NCBI GenBank assembly: GCA_034509425.1
Contig: JAVTVJ010000023.1
Coordinates: forward strand, 1,302,001 to 1,366,000
DNA length: 64,000 nucleotides
Origin: Eopsaltria australis
Lineage: Eukaryota > Chordata > Aves > Passeriformes > Petroicidae
Direction of reading: 5' to 3'
A model generated the notes under the pieces. That model was not told where the DNA came from. It worked only from the letters and a program-made list of their open reading frames with translations, and did not search any database. Both the position numbers and the translations under genes were made by a program. Positions 1 to 14,203 of this stretch are shown here, piece after piece; position 1 is the first letter of the stretch; every line of letters begins with the position of its first letter.

Positions 1-3000
1 GAAGGAAATTTAGTTGTGACTAGCAAAGGGATTTTACTCTGGACAATAACTTCCCATTCTTAAGCACTCCCATAGGCTTGGGAATCTAGATTTTTCTCTT
101 GCAGAAACACTGCTTTGCCAAGTATCCTTTTATTAATACAAATCTGTCAGAGGTGTCACACCATTCCTAATTTGAGCTGAACCTGACCTCATAAGAGCAC
201 AAAGCTCATTTGGTGTTTGGAAACAGAACAGCACCCTGTCCTTCCCTGGTTGCTCCACAATTTCCTTTTCATCCAGTTGTCATTCTTTAATACGTAAAGC
301 AACTTTACATGAAGGTAAACAAATATAATAAACCAATCTCTCTGAAGATGAACTGCGTCTCCTTTTTATTTTTTTTCTTCCTGTAAATCTTCAAGACTGA
401 AATTCTAATAAACAGCTCTTCATAAGATATCTCCTGTCACTTTTTATTTGTCTGAAACATTTTTTCCCCATTGGTATATCTTTCAGCATTTACCCAAGCC
501 AGAAAAATGCTGCTTACTGACATTAACAGGCTTGCAATATTTAAGTAAAGCATATAAGCTATTTACAAAAACCAGGTTGACAGCAACCTTTCAAAAATGA
601 GACTATAATGTAATAAAAACATTATCCTGGCTTGTGCTTGATCAGGGAATAAGAAAATGAATGAAATATTGCCACAAACGAGAACTGGGAGAATTTTCCA
701 GAGAAGGGAAAAATAAAAGTGGAGCTACAGAAAAACAAGGCAAAGCCTTCTGAAAAGGCCGTGTTTGGCTACAAGAATTTATGGCTTCTCTTCTTATCTC
801 AATGCACCCTCTGTGAAAGCTGTCCTCACAACAAACCTGAATGATTTGTCAGCTGCCCACTAAACCTTTTTTCTTCAAAGGATTTAACCACACTTACATG
901 TCCACTGTGTTTCCACAGAATGGTGCATCCATGTTTCAAACAGCAGAGCTTAATTCATCCCTGAAAGCCTCCCTGCCACAGCAATAAATGTGGCAGACTG
1001 AGGATATATTCCCAGCAGGGCTGTGACAGTGCTTAATAAAAGTCCCTATATGCCCATCTGTGTGGGAACAAATCTGTTGCTTGATGATGTCTCTTTCTAT
1101 TCAGCCATTCAGGTGCAAACCTTTCTCTTGCTCTCATTCCTTGGTGAGATAAAGCTTTTTTGTAAATAACACCACAGGCTGATTTCTTCCTTCTGTTTCT
1201 TCAAATCCTGAAGCAAAACCTCTGGAAACAACAGGCTCTGGGACCAAAAGTGGGTGAAGTTTGCAATATTCAACATGACTTTTATTATGCTATGCCACGC
1301 CTCGGTGCCATGCAGCCCTTTCTGGCATCAGTCCCAGCAGCAACCCTGGAGAGTTTTTTGTCTTAACCCAATCTCTTCATACAGATGGAAGAGAAATGAG
1401 AGATTGGAATCTGCACAGTTACCTAACAACATAGCCAATGGACTATTACCCAACTGATCTGTACAGACAAGTCAAACTGACACTGAAACTGAGAGGAACC
1501 TTTGGAATAAAGGCAGATCCCTGAAGAGATGGAGAAAATGGCAGCCAATAAAAAAATGGGGGTGTTGGAGTACAGCCAGAATATTGGTGAGCTGCAGATA
1601 TTTTTGCTTGCCTGTCTCTGAGAGTCACTGTGGCCTTGGAAGAGTTTGCAGTGGCATGAAGCTGTCTCACCTTTCTATGCACAGGGCAAGAATAAAACAG
1701 ATGTTAAGCCAGCTTGGTGTGCTTCTATTTCTGCTCAGTAGAGTTCAGCCAGAGCATATCCAGGTTTCCCTGATTGTGCAGTGCCCTGGCAGTGGGGCAT
1801 CAGGGAAAAGAGGTGGGTGATGAGTGTGCAGCTCTTGCACATGCACTCGTGCCCCACTGGCAGACCATGAAGGAGAGCATGGTGTGACCAATAGATAAGC
1901 AATTTCATTTTGCTCTTTTAAGCCTCAAGTCTGGCTCAACACACCATGGAAATGGGCATCATCATTTTCTCACTCTTCTCCGATGAAACTTGGCTCACTG
2001 TCTGCTCAAAGATGACTGTGATTCATTAGAGCACTAATGCCTACCAATTTCTATGCAAAACTCCACATGACTAAAACCCAGTGCGTATTTCACACCTCTG
2101 GAAGATTATGAATTGGATGAGAATGGAACAGGAATAGAAAACTTCAAAGCTACAAAACTTCAAACTCTCTTATTTAAAGCCGGCAGTTTTACCTCTGTTA
2201 TTCATGATATCTTTAGCCTTTATTCCACTTCCTTTCAATAATCATCAAGACTCTATATTTTTTTTCTGTTATCCCCGAATCTACCTTGCTGTACATGTGG
2301 AGAGAGCAGCAAATTGCTTGTGACTACAGTATCATTTTCTTCTTTTTTTTCCCTCTTCGTTCTTCTTTCTTTTTCCTGCTGATTTTCTTCTTCATATAGC
2401 AGTAGTTCATGTGGGCTCCCGAGATAGGCACAGAACTACATCCTGTGGCTATTGATTTATACAAAACCCTAAGCACCTTTCCAGGCACTCCACTAAGGGG
2501 TTTCAAAACCCACACGATTATTCCAGGAGAAATTCTCAGTATTGCAAGATTCATCTCTATTTAAATGAATGAATCCCTTGCTAAAAGGCTTTTCTTTCAC
2601 TGTGGTAAGGAAGAACTGTCCTAGGAAATAATTCCAGCAAAGACTGCTCTCAGTATTTAAGATACTGCTCCCTAAGAGTGAATTCAGCAAAGACAACATT
2701 CAGAGTAGAAATTGAGCCTCACATCCATATGAAAAAAGTTTGCTTATGGTTTTGGGGTAGAGCTTTCAAGGTTACAGTCTAATTCCTTGGACAAGAGCCC
2801 TCTTTGCATAAGAATATTTATTGGAAAGTTATGGATATGCATCTCAATTTCTCCTTCTCAGTCTCTTCAGATGGGCCACTCAATCTGTCCAAACAGTTAA
2901 ATAGCAACTGGACCAGAGAAAAACAGAGAAACTAATGGTACAGGCTTGTGACCAAGATTCTGTGAAATGCAGTAGACCCTGATTAAAATCCCTTCTCTCA

Positions 3001-5744
3001 ATAGGAGAGAAAGGACCCTTGGACTTCCATCATCCCCTTGCTCTGTGTGCACCCTACACTACTCAGCATTCTGGATCTTGAGTAAAGCTTTCAGAAGTCA
3101 TAATAGAAAATGGGGAAAACGTCATTGTTACACTTGGTATTTAGGTGAGGTATTTAGACTAAAGTCTGAAATTTGTCTCCCATTGGATGTGTGCAGCCTT
3201 GAAGTCCATCACAGCTTTCCTTCTGACTGTCATATTTTAAGAAGAAAAAAATTCTGAAAAGTTATTTTTAACCAGTATAGCTGGAGTCAAAAGTTGTCCC
3301 CATCCATCAGCACAAAATCAAAATTAGGGAAGTCAGAATATAAAATAAAATGATCTGGAGGAGCAAGATCAGTGCGTAACCCACTTACTTCAAACTTTGT
3401 CCAGTTGAGTCTTTCCACTTTCTGATTTCACTGTTGTTCTTTTTGACTGTTATAACTAAAGAGAAAGAATTAAGGGGAAAAAATCTAACACAAAACTTAA
3501 TTGTTGTTGACCAGCCTGAAACATCCTAAAAGGGAATTGCCTTCCAGAGTGTGAATATCCATCTGTTTTAAACATTACAGCCCTGGGAGAAAACTTGCAT
3601 CACCCCACCACTATCCTTGGTAGTAACAAAAAATGGCAGTAACACTAAATATGGGTTCACACAAAGTTGTTTTCTTGTTATACAGCAATTTTATGAGCCT
3701 ATTTCTGGCCCAGCCAGATTCCTACAAACCACAGCCCTGCACCCTCAGGGAGTGCAGCTATAGCCAAGCTGGGCTTTTAAAATCTCAGGGGTAGCCCAAG
3801 CTGCTGACTGTGAGACTTAGGGCTGCTCCAGCACCATGACATAGAACCACTCATGATTCACAGTATTTTATACCTGAAAATCAAAATCGGATAAAGAACA
3901 AGTCTTAGTTTAATACAACAGTAAAACCAGAAATTCATATTGGGATTCAAACCCCTGTTTCATTTCTAACTGCAAACCCTGGCTGTTTTAACATCCACAT
4001 GTAGGTGTTAGATGCCCCTGAACCACTTTTTTTTTTTAAATCCTCATTTAATTCTTTTATTTTCAGCTTCAACTGCAGAAAAATCTTACCATAAGCAGAA
4101 AGCTCCTCGTTAATCTCCAAATCTCCATGGAGAGTGCATCTGTTATGGTGCTCCCTCTGATCTTACAGTTTTCCTACTGATCTAAAAATAAATATTTGCT
4201 CATAATTTATTTTAAAAAGCCAGTTTCTTTTTCAGGATATCAGAGTAATGTCTGTGAAAGAAAGGGAAAAAAATCTGTTCTTTTATTCTGGCTTTGAATA
4301 AAGCTAATAGGAATAACACCTGATTCACTCAGAGAGCTATTTTAAAGCCATTTATAGGCACGACCTTCAAAGAAAGACAAAATGCCTTCTTCAGTGCCTG
4401 TCATTGGATCTAAACCTGCCTCAGTGAAATCAAAGTGCTCTGTTTTGCTGGACCCTTGGGATGTGGGCAGTACCATCCCTCCCTGGGGTCATTAAAACCA
4501 GTCTGTTTGAGCATCCTTGAACGCTTTTTCAGGTAACACTTTTTATGTCACCTCTGTGCAACAAGACCCTGCCAGGAAGAACTCCTGCAGCTCCTCCAGA
4601 AAAGTCACTTTGTGCCTTTGCCTTTGTGTGATCACAAAGCACCTCTGCACAGTCAGCCAGCAGCCAAATTCCACTGCTGGATGAGCTCTCCCTCACCACT
4701 TAATGGTGTGCAGCCAGGACAAAGCATGTCCTTCCCTTTGCCTCGTGCCTGAGGTTTTACACTGGGATGTTTTATTTGGTGCCTTCCAACTCCTCCTTCA
4801 TGAAAAAAATCTGTAAATGTGATCCTTTCATCTTCTCCATGCACTTGTGGGCCCTATTATATCCCATCAGATTCCCCCTCTTCCAAGATGAGTCCATTTA
4901 ACCTGCCATTGTACAGAGGCTGTTCCATGGTTTTTAACTCGCTTTTGCTGCCCTTAAGCAAAAAGCCCCTGTTCTGCCACTTCCTGGGACAGAGTGGTGG
5001 AGCTGTGCATGACTGGTGCAGGTGTGGTGTGCCCGGACTCCTGGCAGCAGCCTGGCACTCTTTCCCAGCTCAATCCCGGTTTTCTCCTACCAAGTTTTTT
5101 GCTGTAGCTGAGCTTGCTCTGTGGGCAGAGTAAAATGCAATTGAAGCACTGCCAAATCCAGGGAATGCAACCCAGTACTCAGGTTGCACTGATGAAATCT
5201 GTGGTTTCTGAGCCTTGGCTGGTCAGATTTACAGACAGGTTACTGCTGAGGGGAAGAGGATGAGTCTAGGAGGAAAATCCTCCACCCGCCTGTGTCTCTG
5301 TACCTGCTGCCAGCACTGCCTGGCAAGGCTTCCCACTGTGCACCTGTTGTGAGATCAACAGAACAAGGAAGATGAATCCCTCTCCTGTTTCCAACACTCC
5401 TCAGATGTCTCAGAGAAGAGCAGGACAAAGCTACTAGTCAGAAGACCATCTCACTTTGATATCCTCTCAGGCAAGAGCATGTTAAAAGCCTGTCCTGGTA
5501 ACACTCCACTGGGTCAGGATGCCCAAACCATGGCAACTCCCAAACTTTGTTTTGTAGGATTCTTTAGCCAGAGCTGCCAACTGTCTACTGGAGTCAAGGA
5601 GAAAATAGATGGAGACAGTATTTTTTCCTTTATTTGGAAAATCATTTTAATCAGAGTATCCACAAATAACTTCTCAAGTGGAGGTTTTGCTTGGTTCTCG
5701 TTAGACTGAAATGGTTCTCACACATTTTTTGCAGCCACTCAAGA
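1..5744. other. Downstream flank of OPN5, no gene seen
   Basis: Unique, AT-rich sequence with only short, unrelated open frames (up to 104 codons, at 4819-5133), none with recognisable domains or convincing splice partners. There are purine- or pyrimidine-rich stretches, for example around 2330-2395, but no mobile element I can name. Confidence 0.5.
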
Positions 5745-5985
5745 CACAGAATCATAGAGTGGCTTGGGTTGGAAGGGATCTTGAATATCATCCAGTTCCA
5801 ACCCCTGCCCTGGTCAGGGACACCTTCCACTATTCCAGGTTGCTCCAAACCCCATCCAACCTGGCCTTGAACACTTCCAGGGATGGGGCAGCCACAGCTT
5901 CTCTGGGTAGCCTCTGCCAGGGCCTCACCACCCTCAGAGGGAAAAACTTCTTCCTGTTCTCTAATCTAAACCTACTCTCAGTCAG
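5745..5985 (-). mobile_element. CR1 LINE fragment, 3' end
   Basis: The complement of a CR1 3' end: the plus strand begins with the remnant tail (AGAATCATAGAGTGG), then TTGGGTTGGAAGGGATC, the paired CCAACCCCTGCCC block, CACCTTCCACTATTCCAGG, the block around GGGATGGGGCAGCCACAGC, and finally the CTTCTTCCTG / CTAATCTAAACC segment. It is 5'-truncated, as is usual for CR1. Short open frames over it are remnants or chance. Confidence 0.9.
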
Positions 5986-8900
5986 GGCAAAGAATTTTAC
6001 TACAGACAGGTGGAGATTATGGATTGCAGTTAAACAGCACCAAAAGCAGCCCTGATGTGAAAACATACAATTTAGTGATCAAAACACAAGACAAAACCAC
6101 AGGTAACAGCATTGATCCATTCCCTTGTTTTATTTGAAAGCAGATTCAGATAACAAAGTGCAGAAAATAAAGTCTGCCCATGATGTCATCCATCTGGTTG
6201 TGTGTTTAGGGGAATAAAAAGGGCAGAGAAAAATAAAAATCACCACTGTTGTTCCAACATAGTGATAGTAAAGTGTCCCCTGGTGTTAAGTGCAGCAAGT
6301 AAGTGAGGTTCTTTACAGCTTCATAACACAGTGTTATATATTAATAACATATTAACTCAGCAACACCACTTGAGAACTTACACAGTTATTTACAGGCTCG
6401 CTCCATAAATTTTCTCTTACATTGGTGATTGCAGTTCCAGGACATTGCACTGACACACAACGTGTTGGAAACATTGATGGACACAAACAATTGAATTTTA
6501 TACTGTGAGTTACAAAATCATGGTAGTTAATGAACTCTCCCACTGCTCTGACCTCTGAGGTTCATTAATCACCATACTCAGATCCTCCTTTAAACTCCAA
6601 CATGCTGGAAAAATTCAGTAATAAATATTCTAGGAAGTTTTAGACTAGTTTGTTACCGCTTTGAATGTTGCTTAAACACCAGCATGCTACGACTGACACT
6701 TCAGCTGCGTACTCCAGTGGGTCATTGGGAAGGTCAAGTGCATCTTTTAAGGACTGCAATGAAGAAGAACATGGAGGAAGCCAAAATAACTCAAAGCCTT
6801 CCTCACCTTTGTGCTACCAGCCCAGTTAAATCTTTAGTGCAGCCAGTAGGTCTCCTCAGCAACAAGGACCCTCTCAGCTCAAGGTCTAGTTGTTTACATC
6901 AGAGTTGGAGAACCAGCTCCCAGACAATGGTCAGAACACCTGGCATTTCTTGGGCCCCATAAAACTGAAAAGACATTTTCTCCTTTTATTTCTATCACAG
7001 TCTCAGAGCAGTACCCTGATTTTGGTGGGGTTGCTCCTGGTTTATTTCATCTTTAACAGAGAAAGAAGCCCAATATTTTCCCTACTTTTCCTTTTCCCTA
7101 CAGACCCAGACTCCCTGGTGTGGATGCTGTCAACCAGGTACAACTCCAACAAGGCTGCTGAGGCTGCTGTGGTAGGACATGAGCAAGGCAAAGGAAACAT
7201 AAGATCATTTTCTACATTAGAAACTGGAAAGAGATGCAGACCACAGACTTCCAAGCAGGTATGCACATATTTTCAGCAGGAAGGAGTCTGAACCCCTACA
7301 CAGAAGAGAAATCTATCTAATACAAGCCTGTGATTTCTTGTTTTACAATATTAAGCATAGACCAGTATCAGGACATTAAATGTGAACAAAATCCTACTGC
7401 CAAGAAACTGAAACAATAAACACAGCACAAAGACACGAAAAATTACACTTGAAATTATTTCTTAACAGGAGACACCTTCAGTGGTAGATATATATTTCTA
7501 TACAATTAATACACCTAAGCTTTGAGATAACAATCATATTGCAGTGATTTTGGGTCAGTATCACTAAAAGTCTATTGGTATCTTTGTAAGTTTAACTCCA
7601 TTAGAAATATAATTCCTAAGAATGAAAATGTAGATCACAAACCCCTAATATATATTTTTCTGAAGGTAATTTTCTCATGTAATTTCCCTGTGGTTGTTTG
7701 GTGTATTTTAATTTAATGACTCTGGGATTCCAGATTTATTCTCATATGCTCAGAAGCTCAACAGCACAGCTGAAAATATTTTATTCCAACAAATTGTCCA
7801 TGGCAGTAATTACAGCACTTTATTTCAGCTTGAACTGCAAGTGTTGCAGAATGATACCTCTCCAAAAAGCTCATCTAATAACTGTGAAAGCAAAGCTACT
7901 TTTTTCATAATGAAGTTTATCTCTGCATCTGCACGTGCCACTGCATTGCACCAACTTTGGATTTTGAAACCACTTCATTAGAAGTGAAGTTTCACTGTGT
8001 GAGGGATCCTTTGAAGACAGTTCCAGTGCAAACAATCCAGCTGTCTGTACAGCAAGGTCAGCACTCATTGCTTCAGCAGCACGGGCAGGTCCTCAGGTGA
8101 GCTCCTACTAGTTCTTAAATTAGAAAAATGCTCAGAAATTCAGATATCAGGACTAAAAATGGCTGTTTAGAAATATTGCCAATTGCTAACCATTTTTGCT
8201 AGTAGATTAAATAATCTATTCTTGAGTATCTGGTAAATCCCACCCCATCTTCTCCCCTTGAGGACTCTTGCACAGCCTGAATGTTCCTGTAGTTCAGAAA
8301 GTCCCATTCCAACTTTTCCTGCCTTAGCTTCCAGCTTTGATTTCTCATTCTATCACCTTCTGAGGCTGCGAATAAATCCCTTCCTTCATTTACATTATTA
8401 TTGCCTCAAAGTTATTTATAGGCTGATATAATTTACTCTCAGACCTTTCCTCTTTTAGACTACTCTGCTTAACCCTCTCACCTCACTTTCTGCTCCTTAT
8501 ACATCATCATTTTTTTCTCCTCCTTGTTACACTTTCTCTAAAGCTTCCCTTAGCTTTGGAGACCAGAACTGCAGACAGGCAGGGTCTCCACCCACTGATC
8601 AGTCTGAGATAATGGTTTGTAATTCAGGAATGAGGATCATCAGGTGCTCCAGGGAAACACTTTTGGTGTTGCAGACTGCCTGCATGAATGCAAAACCCTT
8701 AGATAAGATCCCTTCCTTGTTATGTAAAGCAAGATTTGTGCAGAAAGAGCAAGACTTTCACACCAGCCTCTGATTTTAGGATGCTGAGCCTCTGTGTAGC
8801 CGCTTTTAGAAACCAAAAAGGTCTTCCCATGTCTATTTTCATACTTATTTTCTACACATGCCTATTGCCTAAATGTTTCATATTTTCACTAATGTAAGAT

Positions 8901-11900
8901 TATGCTCGATGCAATGTAAACATTATTTATAATTTAAAATGTATTGTGTACCACACATGTATCCACTATCTATATCTGAAATATTTTCTGTGCAACGTCA
9001 GGTTTTGGTCAGTGCAATGTTTACTTGTTATGTCACAGATTTATTAGCTATATTTCACAAAGGTTAAGAGATCCACTCCCAAAACTCCCTTTAGGTGCTA
9101 CATCCAAAAACCAGACCAATGACCCTCTTACTGACTCAGGGAACCTGCCAAACCTTTCATCCATTCATTGCAGTCACCTGATTTGACACTGAATGTGCCT
9201 CTCAGAACAGATCTCTAACAAACCAGGTGGGTTTTCTTTTCCATCCAGCTGAGACACAAAACTGCAGATAGTATTGGAAAAGGCTCGTTATTCATAGCTG
9301 GTGAAGCACTCTTTCAGTTCAGAAGTAGCAAAAGCATGAGAATCTGTGACTAAGCCTTGTATTTCAAGAGGTTTTGCTCTGGCTTACAGGTTCAAGATCC
9401 TCTCCCCCAGGTGCAAAGTGAAACAGGAGTAACTGGGGAAGTGAAGATCATTCCAGGCAGTTACAAAAACAGCCCTCATTGTGTGCACCATGTTCCAAGT
9501 GAAGGAGGATATGAACAATCCTGAAAAGCAAAGCATGTGGATAAGACAAAGATCAGTATGGGATGCACAGGAGCTCCAGAACATGGTGATGATAATGGTG
9601 GTGCTCATCAGCAGCTCACCAGAGAATCCTGTTCCAGGTACTAATGTTCTTCCTTAGGGCCAGAGAACTGCAAAGGCCTGTGAAACTTGGGAAAATACAG
9701 ATGTGGAGGAAACCAACCAAACCTCCCTTGAGAGGAGGGAAGAGAAATTGGTGTTATGGTGAACATTTGCTAAGAGCTTCTTACCCAGGGTAAGACTTAG
9801 GTGGGGACATCCTGAGCTGGACTAAAAAGGTGCCAAAGCAGCTTTCCTGAGGGATGCAGATTGATGTGTCTGAAAGTTCCCCGGTGGGAAGAAGAGGTAG
9901 AAACACAAACATAAAATGAATAATGTAGAATTACAGGGGAAATAAGTGCCTGGTCATTTAGCAGCTATTCAGATTTATTCTCATGACCAAGAACACCCTG
10001 CACAGTGGAGGTGGGACAAGCTCTAAAAGACACTGTCAGCCAAGAGAAAAGTTCCACCAAGGAATGCAATTCACTGTCATTGTGCCCATCATTCATTAAT
10101 CACACTCTCTTTGTATGAAGACACATCAATTTTCTCTTTCACTTTTGATGCCACAAAGCCAAAAATCTTCTGCTATCAGCAGTCTTGTGCTGTGGGTGAT
10201 AAATATTTTTAACAAATCACTTGTTGGGTTGGGTTCTTTTCATTTTTATGACAGGTCTAGAAATAAAATTTGCTACAGCTGCATTCACCTGCATGGACAA
10301 ATGCTCTCTGCTCTCTACCAGAATCCCACAACCATAACTTATAATTTTAGTACTTTATTTTTTTCAACTTCTGTCATAAAAGGTTGTTTAAATCTCCTAT
10401 TTCAAGAGTGTCTTCAGGCATTTTAAATCTTAATATTTCTTCGTTGTAAACAGATTTCCAAGTCTGCAGAAGAAGGGTTATAGTTATTCTTCATTTGTGA
10501 GTGAAAGTGACAAATAAAAAATTTCCATATCCACATGCTTTGCATAATTTCACTATCACTTCAAAATACAGTATTGCTCTCATTACTCTCTTACTCTTAA
10601 TCTTGCTGTCCAGGTCAGCTCATTATCTCTAAGTGGAGTCTTAGCCTGTGTCAATTACTTCCTTCAAGTCATGGACAGTGAATTCAAATAGAATTTTGCC
10701 TCTTAGCAGCTCGGTCTGAATGTACACAAAGGTTACATAATAGAAGATCCTCATTTATAGCCATTATTCTTGATGGCTAAAACTAAAAAAAAATTAGTTT
10801 AATGTTTATACATAAAAAGAGGAAATTTCTGAATATAACAAGGAGAGTGAAATATTGAAAGTGCTATAAAGAAATCTTCCTTCAGAGTCGTCTTCCTTAC
10901 TCATTCATCACACTGAGTAGGTGTTATACTATTGGTGCTTTGACAAAGCCCAGGTCACAAAAAGGCATAAATTTGAACCTTGTAAGATTTCTAGAACAGG
11001 AAAGTGAGAGATTCAGTGTTTTTTGATGACCTCAAACCAAGGTTACATATCTCCATTTTATATAATAATCAATTGTCAGCCTCAGCACAGGGAGAGGAAA
11101 AAACCCTGTCCTGAGCATCAGTGGCAAAGTATTATCTTCAGAACCATCTGGCTACGACCTTCAAACCAATCCAAAGCTGACCTTGAAAATTTGAATCCAT
11201 AATAAGACCCCTCACTCCTCTACCACTGTGATCCCAAACAGAGCGGAAATTGTGAGAGCTGCTTTATATACAGATGAACAAAGAGAGTGCTCCAGTTTTC
11301 TTTTGTCACTGAACCCAATGAGATCCATTTGCTCTTAGGTTCAGATTCTGCATTTAAATCAAACACTGCATGCTGGAATGTGCATGTCCTGCTTGGTTCA
11401 GGGAAGCATCTTTCCCTTGCACACATGCTCAGCATAAACTTGTCTCTGACTCCTGCACAAGCTGGAGCCCTAAAGTTTCTTCTAGAGCAAGATACTGTTC
11501 AGTCATGGCAAAAGTGAATTTTCAGATAAAAGTAATTATGGCACTGAATAAAAATAAATAAATTTAAATAATAAGAAAATAAATACCTTTAAGTCATATG
11601 AAACATGTTTTTCATTATCCTGGAAGTTCATATTTAGAGTTTACTAAATCTCTGAACTCTTTAGGTAGCACATTCTATGTATGTGCTACCTAAATATGTC
11701 TAGTACATTCTCCATAGTGGAAACCAAAAATATTTTACACTCTTTAAAAGTACAAAATTCAGCCCTACCACAAGTGTGTGTCCACTTCTGGGATGACCCA
11801 GCAGCAATTCTGAGAAAAGTACATAATTTCACCAAATAAAGGGAAAAGCTTTCCCAGTTTAAATTAGAGGAAAGGTTCATGCACAAACTGGGAGTTGATC

Positions 11901-14139
11901 CACCCCTAAGTCTGGCCATACTTGTGAGCAATTCCTACAGTTTTACCAACAGTGTTTCTCCAGTTAATCTCATTTATAGGGCCACTGTACATCTGATTGA
12001 CATCACACCTTAGTTATGATAAACACCTATAGCTGCAAACAAAAGTTTACCTGGATGAAGAAAATAATAAAAGCTGCTGGAAGGTGCAGGCAAGGTTGTT
12101 GATGTCTTCATCATCAAGTCTGCAGATATTGTAAAAGATGCCTTCTGCTCTGGAGCAGTTTGTGGGCACAGTTTGCAACCACAGTTAAGAAATAAATTAG
12201 TCTTATGCTGAAAGGTCCGTAGAAATTAAAGAACTCGACTTCTGGGGGAAAATTAACACAAAACCATGTGTAGGTAACATGGTAACTCTTTGTACCTCTG
12301 CAAGTTCTCTTTCTATTTGTTCAAACTTCTTTTGCTAAAGCATTGCAGAGGAGGAAGCAATACTTTCCTCTACCCAGTTTAGGAAATTCAACAAAATTCC
12401 ACTTCTGCTACATGGTCTGAATATCATTTGATAAAGTAGCAACTGCAGAATGGGAGTGTTGGGACATGTCAACAAACATCAGATTAAACCTTTATGATAT
12501 TATTGTATAAAGCAATATTAACATCACCATGGATCAGCTACAGAAGGAGCTCAGTTCAGTGTGGCAGGAAATGCATGTTAAACACAATTCTGAAATAACA
12601 GTAGGATAAATTAACATTAAACAGGAAATATTAAACAGGAAAGTAATTGAAACTCTTTCACAAATGCTTTCTTTCCTTAAAGGAACAACTCAGAAGAAAG
12701 CTTTGCCCTTGTAACTTTGGGGTTTTTATAACTGTCTACAGAAATCTGTGTGGGAGACTCTCTGATTTGCAATTAACTTATTTTTAATAGAATCATATCC
12801 TTCTTGAAGAAACATCAAAATCATTACTTTAAGCATTAAAAATCTGCTTTTACTGAAATGCTGATTTTTGATCTGTAGTGATGCCTCCCCTTAAGATAAA
12901 TCCAAAGGAGAAAAAGGAGATAATAGGAATAATTATGGCTCCTATCCTACACAACTGTTTTAGCTGCCTTACCCTGCAGGTCATTTCAAGACACGCTGTT
13001 TTTCTGTTGAATGCATTAGGAACTTGCAGTACTTCATTCTTTCAAATAGCTACTAATCCAGGATTTAGTGTTTAAAAATTACTTTGCAGCTGCACTTTGG
13101 AAAGACTCCTCTGTCACCAGTGCTGTGACCCTTCTCACAAACACACCAGTTTTGAATCTGGTTTCATGGTTTGGATTGAGGAACATTTTGCCATTTTATA
13201 TCTCATTAATCCATCTCATAAAGAATTGTGATGAGTAAAATACACAGTGAAAAATTCAGTTATCAATCAAGAAGTCAAATCTTTCTGCTTATTGCCATCA
13301 TATTTCATTGTTATATTGGCTAGAGAATGATAAAAATGTGTAAAATATTAGTTTGCTCAGTTTGGCTTGGGCTGACTTCATTTCAGTTCTGCTTTTTTAT
13401 TACAAAGTTACGAATAACTCCTAAATGAATCTACAATTTGAGCAGGAGACCTTTCCTCTCTCATCCACAATTGAGGACTTGTTATTCTATCCCTCATGAA
13501 GTGATCCTGTGTGTGAGTGTGGCACCTCTGACTTTGCCATGACTAAAATCAAAATATGTCTGAATATTGAAGGACTGAAGTCAAAGTGGGTTTCAGACAG
13601 CTTATAGCCTCATAATTTGGAGTGATGCTTACCAGGGAAATCCAGTCAGCTAATGTTTCCCCACTGTGTAACTGTTCCCAGACAAGTGAAGCTTTGACTC
13701 CAGTTTGTCCTCTAAGGAATCCTTTCTCTCATGCTCCAGGTCTCCAGTGACTGCAGCAGGAATTTAGGGAGATTAACTTTGGTAAACTAAAACTGGTCTT
13801 TATGAACACTTTCCTTCCCCTGAGGAAAAATATCATCCAAACTATCATTTCTGTTAGCATTAAGAAGAACAAAAAAAGGGCATTTTAAAGCATCTGAAGT
13901 GAAGGAAAATCTTTAATAAAAACAAATGTTCTCTGTTTCTTTTTCCTCTGACTACTTAGAATATTTACCCAACTCTAATGCACTATTTTGGTCAGGATGG
14001 AAAGAACCTTACATTGTACATAGGAATAGGGAATAAAATAAACCTGTCACCATGCTTTAATTCATTTACAGAAAGAGGAACTTGAGCCAGTAGGGTTGTT
14101 TGTGATCAGGTTTTCATTTGCTGCACGTGAGATGAGCCC
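5986..14139. other. Downstream flank of OPN5, no gene seen
   Basis: The first part beyond the OPN5 stop at 14140 is expected to hold its 3' UTR. A minus-strand AATAAA is present near 13388-13395, about 750 nt past the stop, and could be the poly(A) signal, but this is only suggestive. A segment near 8460-8620 faintly resembles an old CR1 (GGAGACCAGAACTGCAG). No other exon, RNA gene or clear repeat is seen. Confidence 0.45.
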
Positions 14140-14203
14140 TCATGCCTCCAGCTGGGTTTCGTTCATGGCTGTGGAGTCCCTGTCTGCAGATATGGTGTAT
14201 GTC
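14140..14203 (-). CDS. OPN5: OPN5 terminal coding exon (C-terminal tail)
   Basis: The acceptor CCCTCTCTGCCCCACAG|GAC lies at 14204-14220. With the AG from exon 5 it gives Arg331, then 20 residues from TYTISADRD to NETQLEA, then TGA at 14142-14140. The frame and phase fit exactly, and the total length (351-354) equals what is known for the human protein. The tail has several Ser/Thr residues (T332, T334, S336, S341, T342, T348) that could serve receptor-kinase/arrestin control. It does not resemble the last residues of the human isoform I remember, so the exon call rests on splice fit, not on homology. The exon's upstream border is the first copy of a 50-bp tandem array. Confidence 0.8.
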
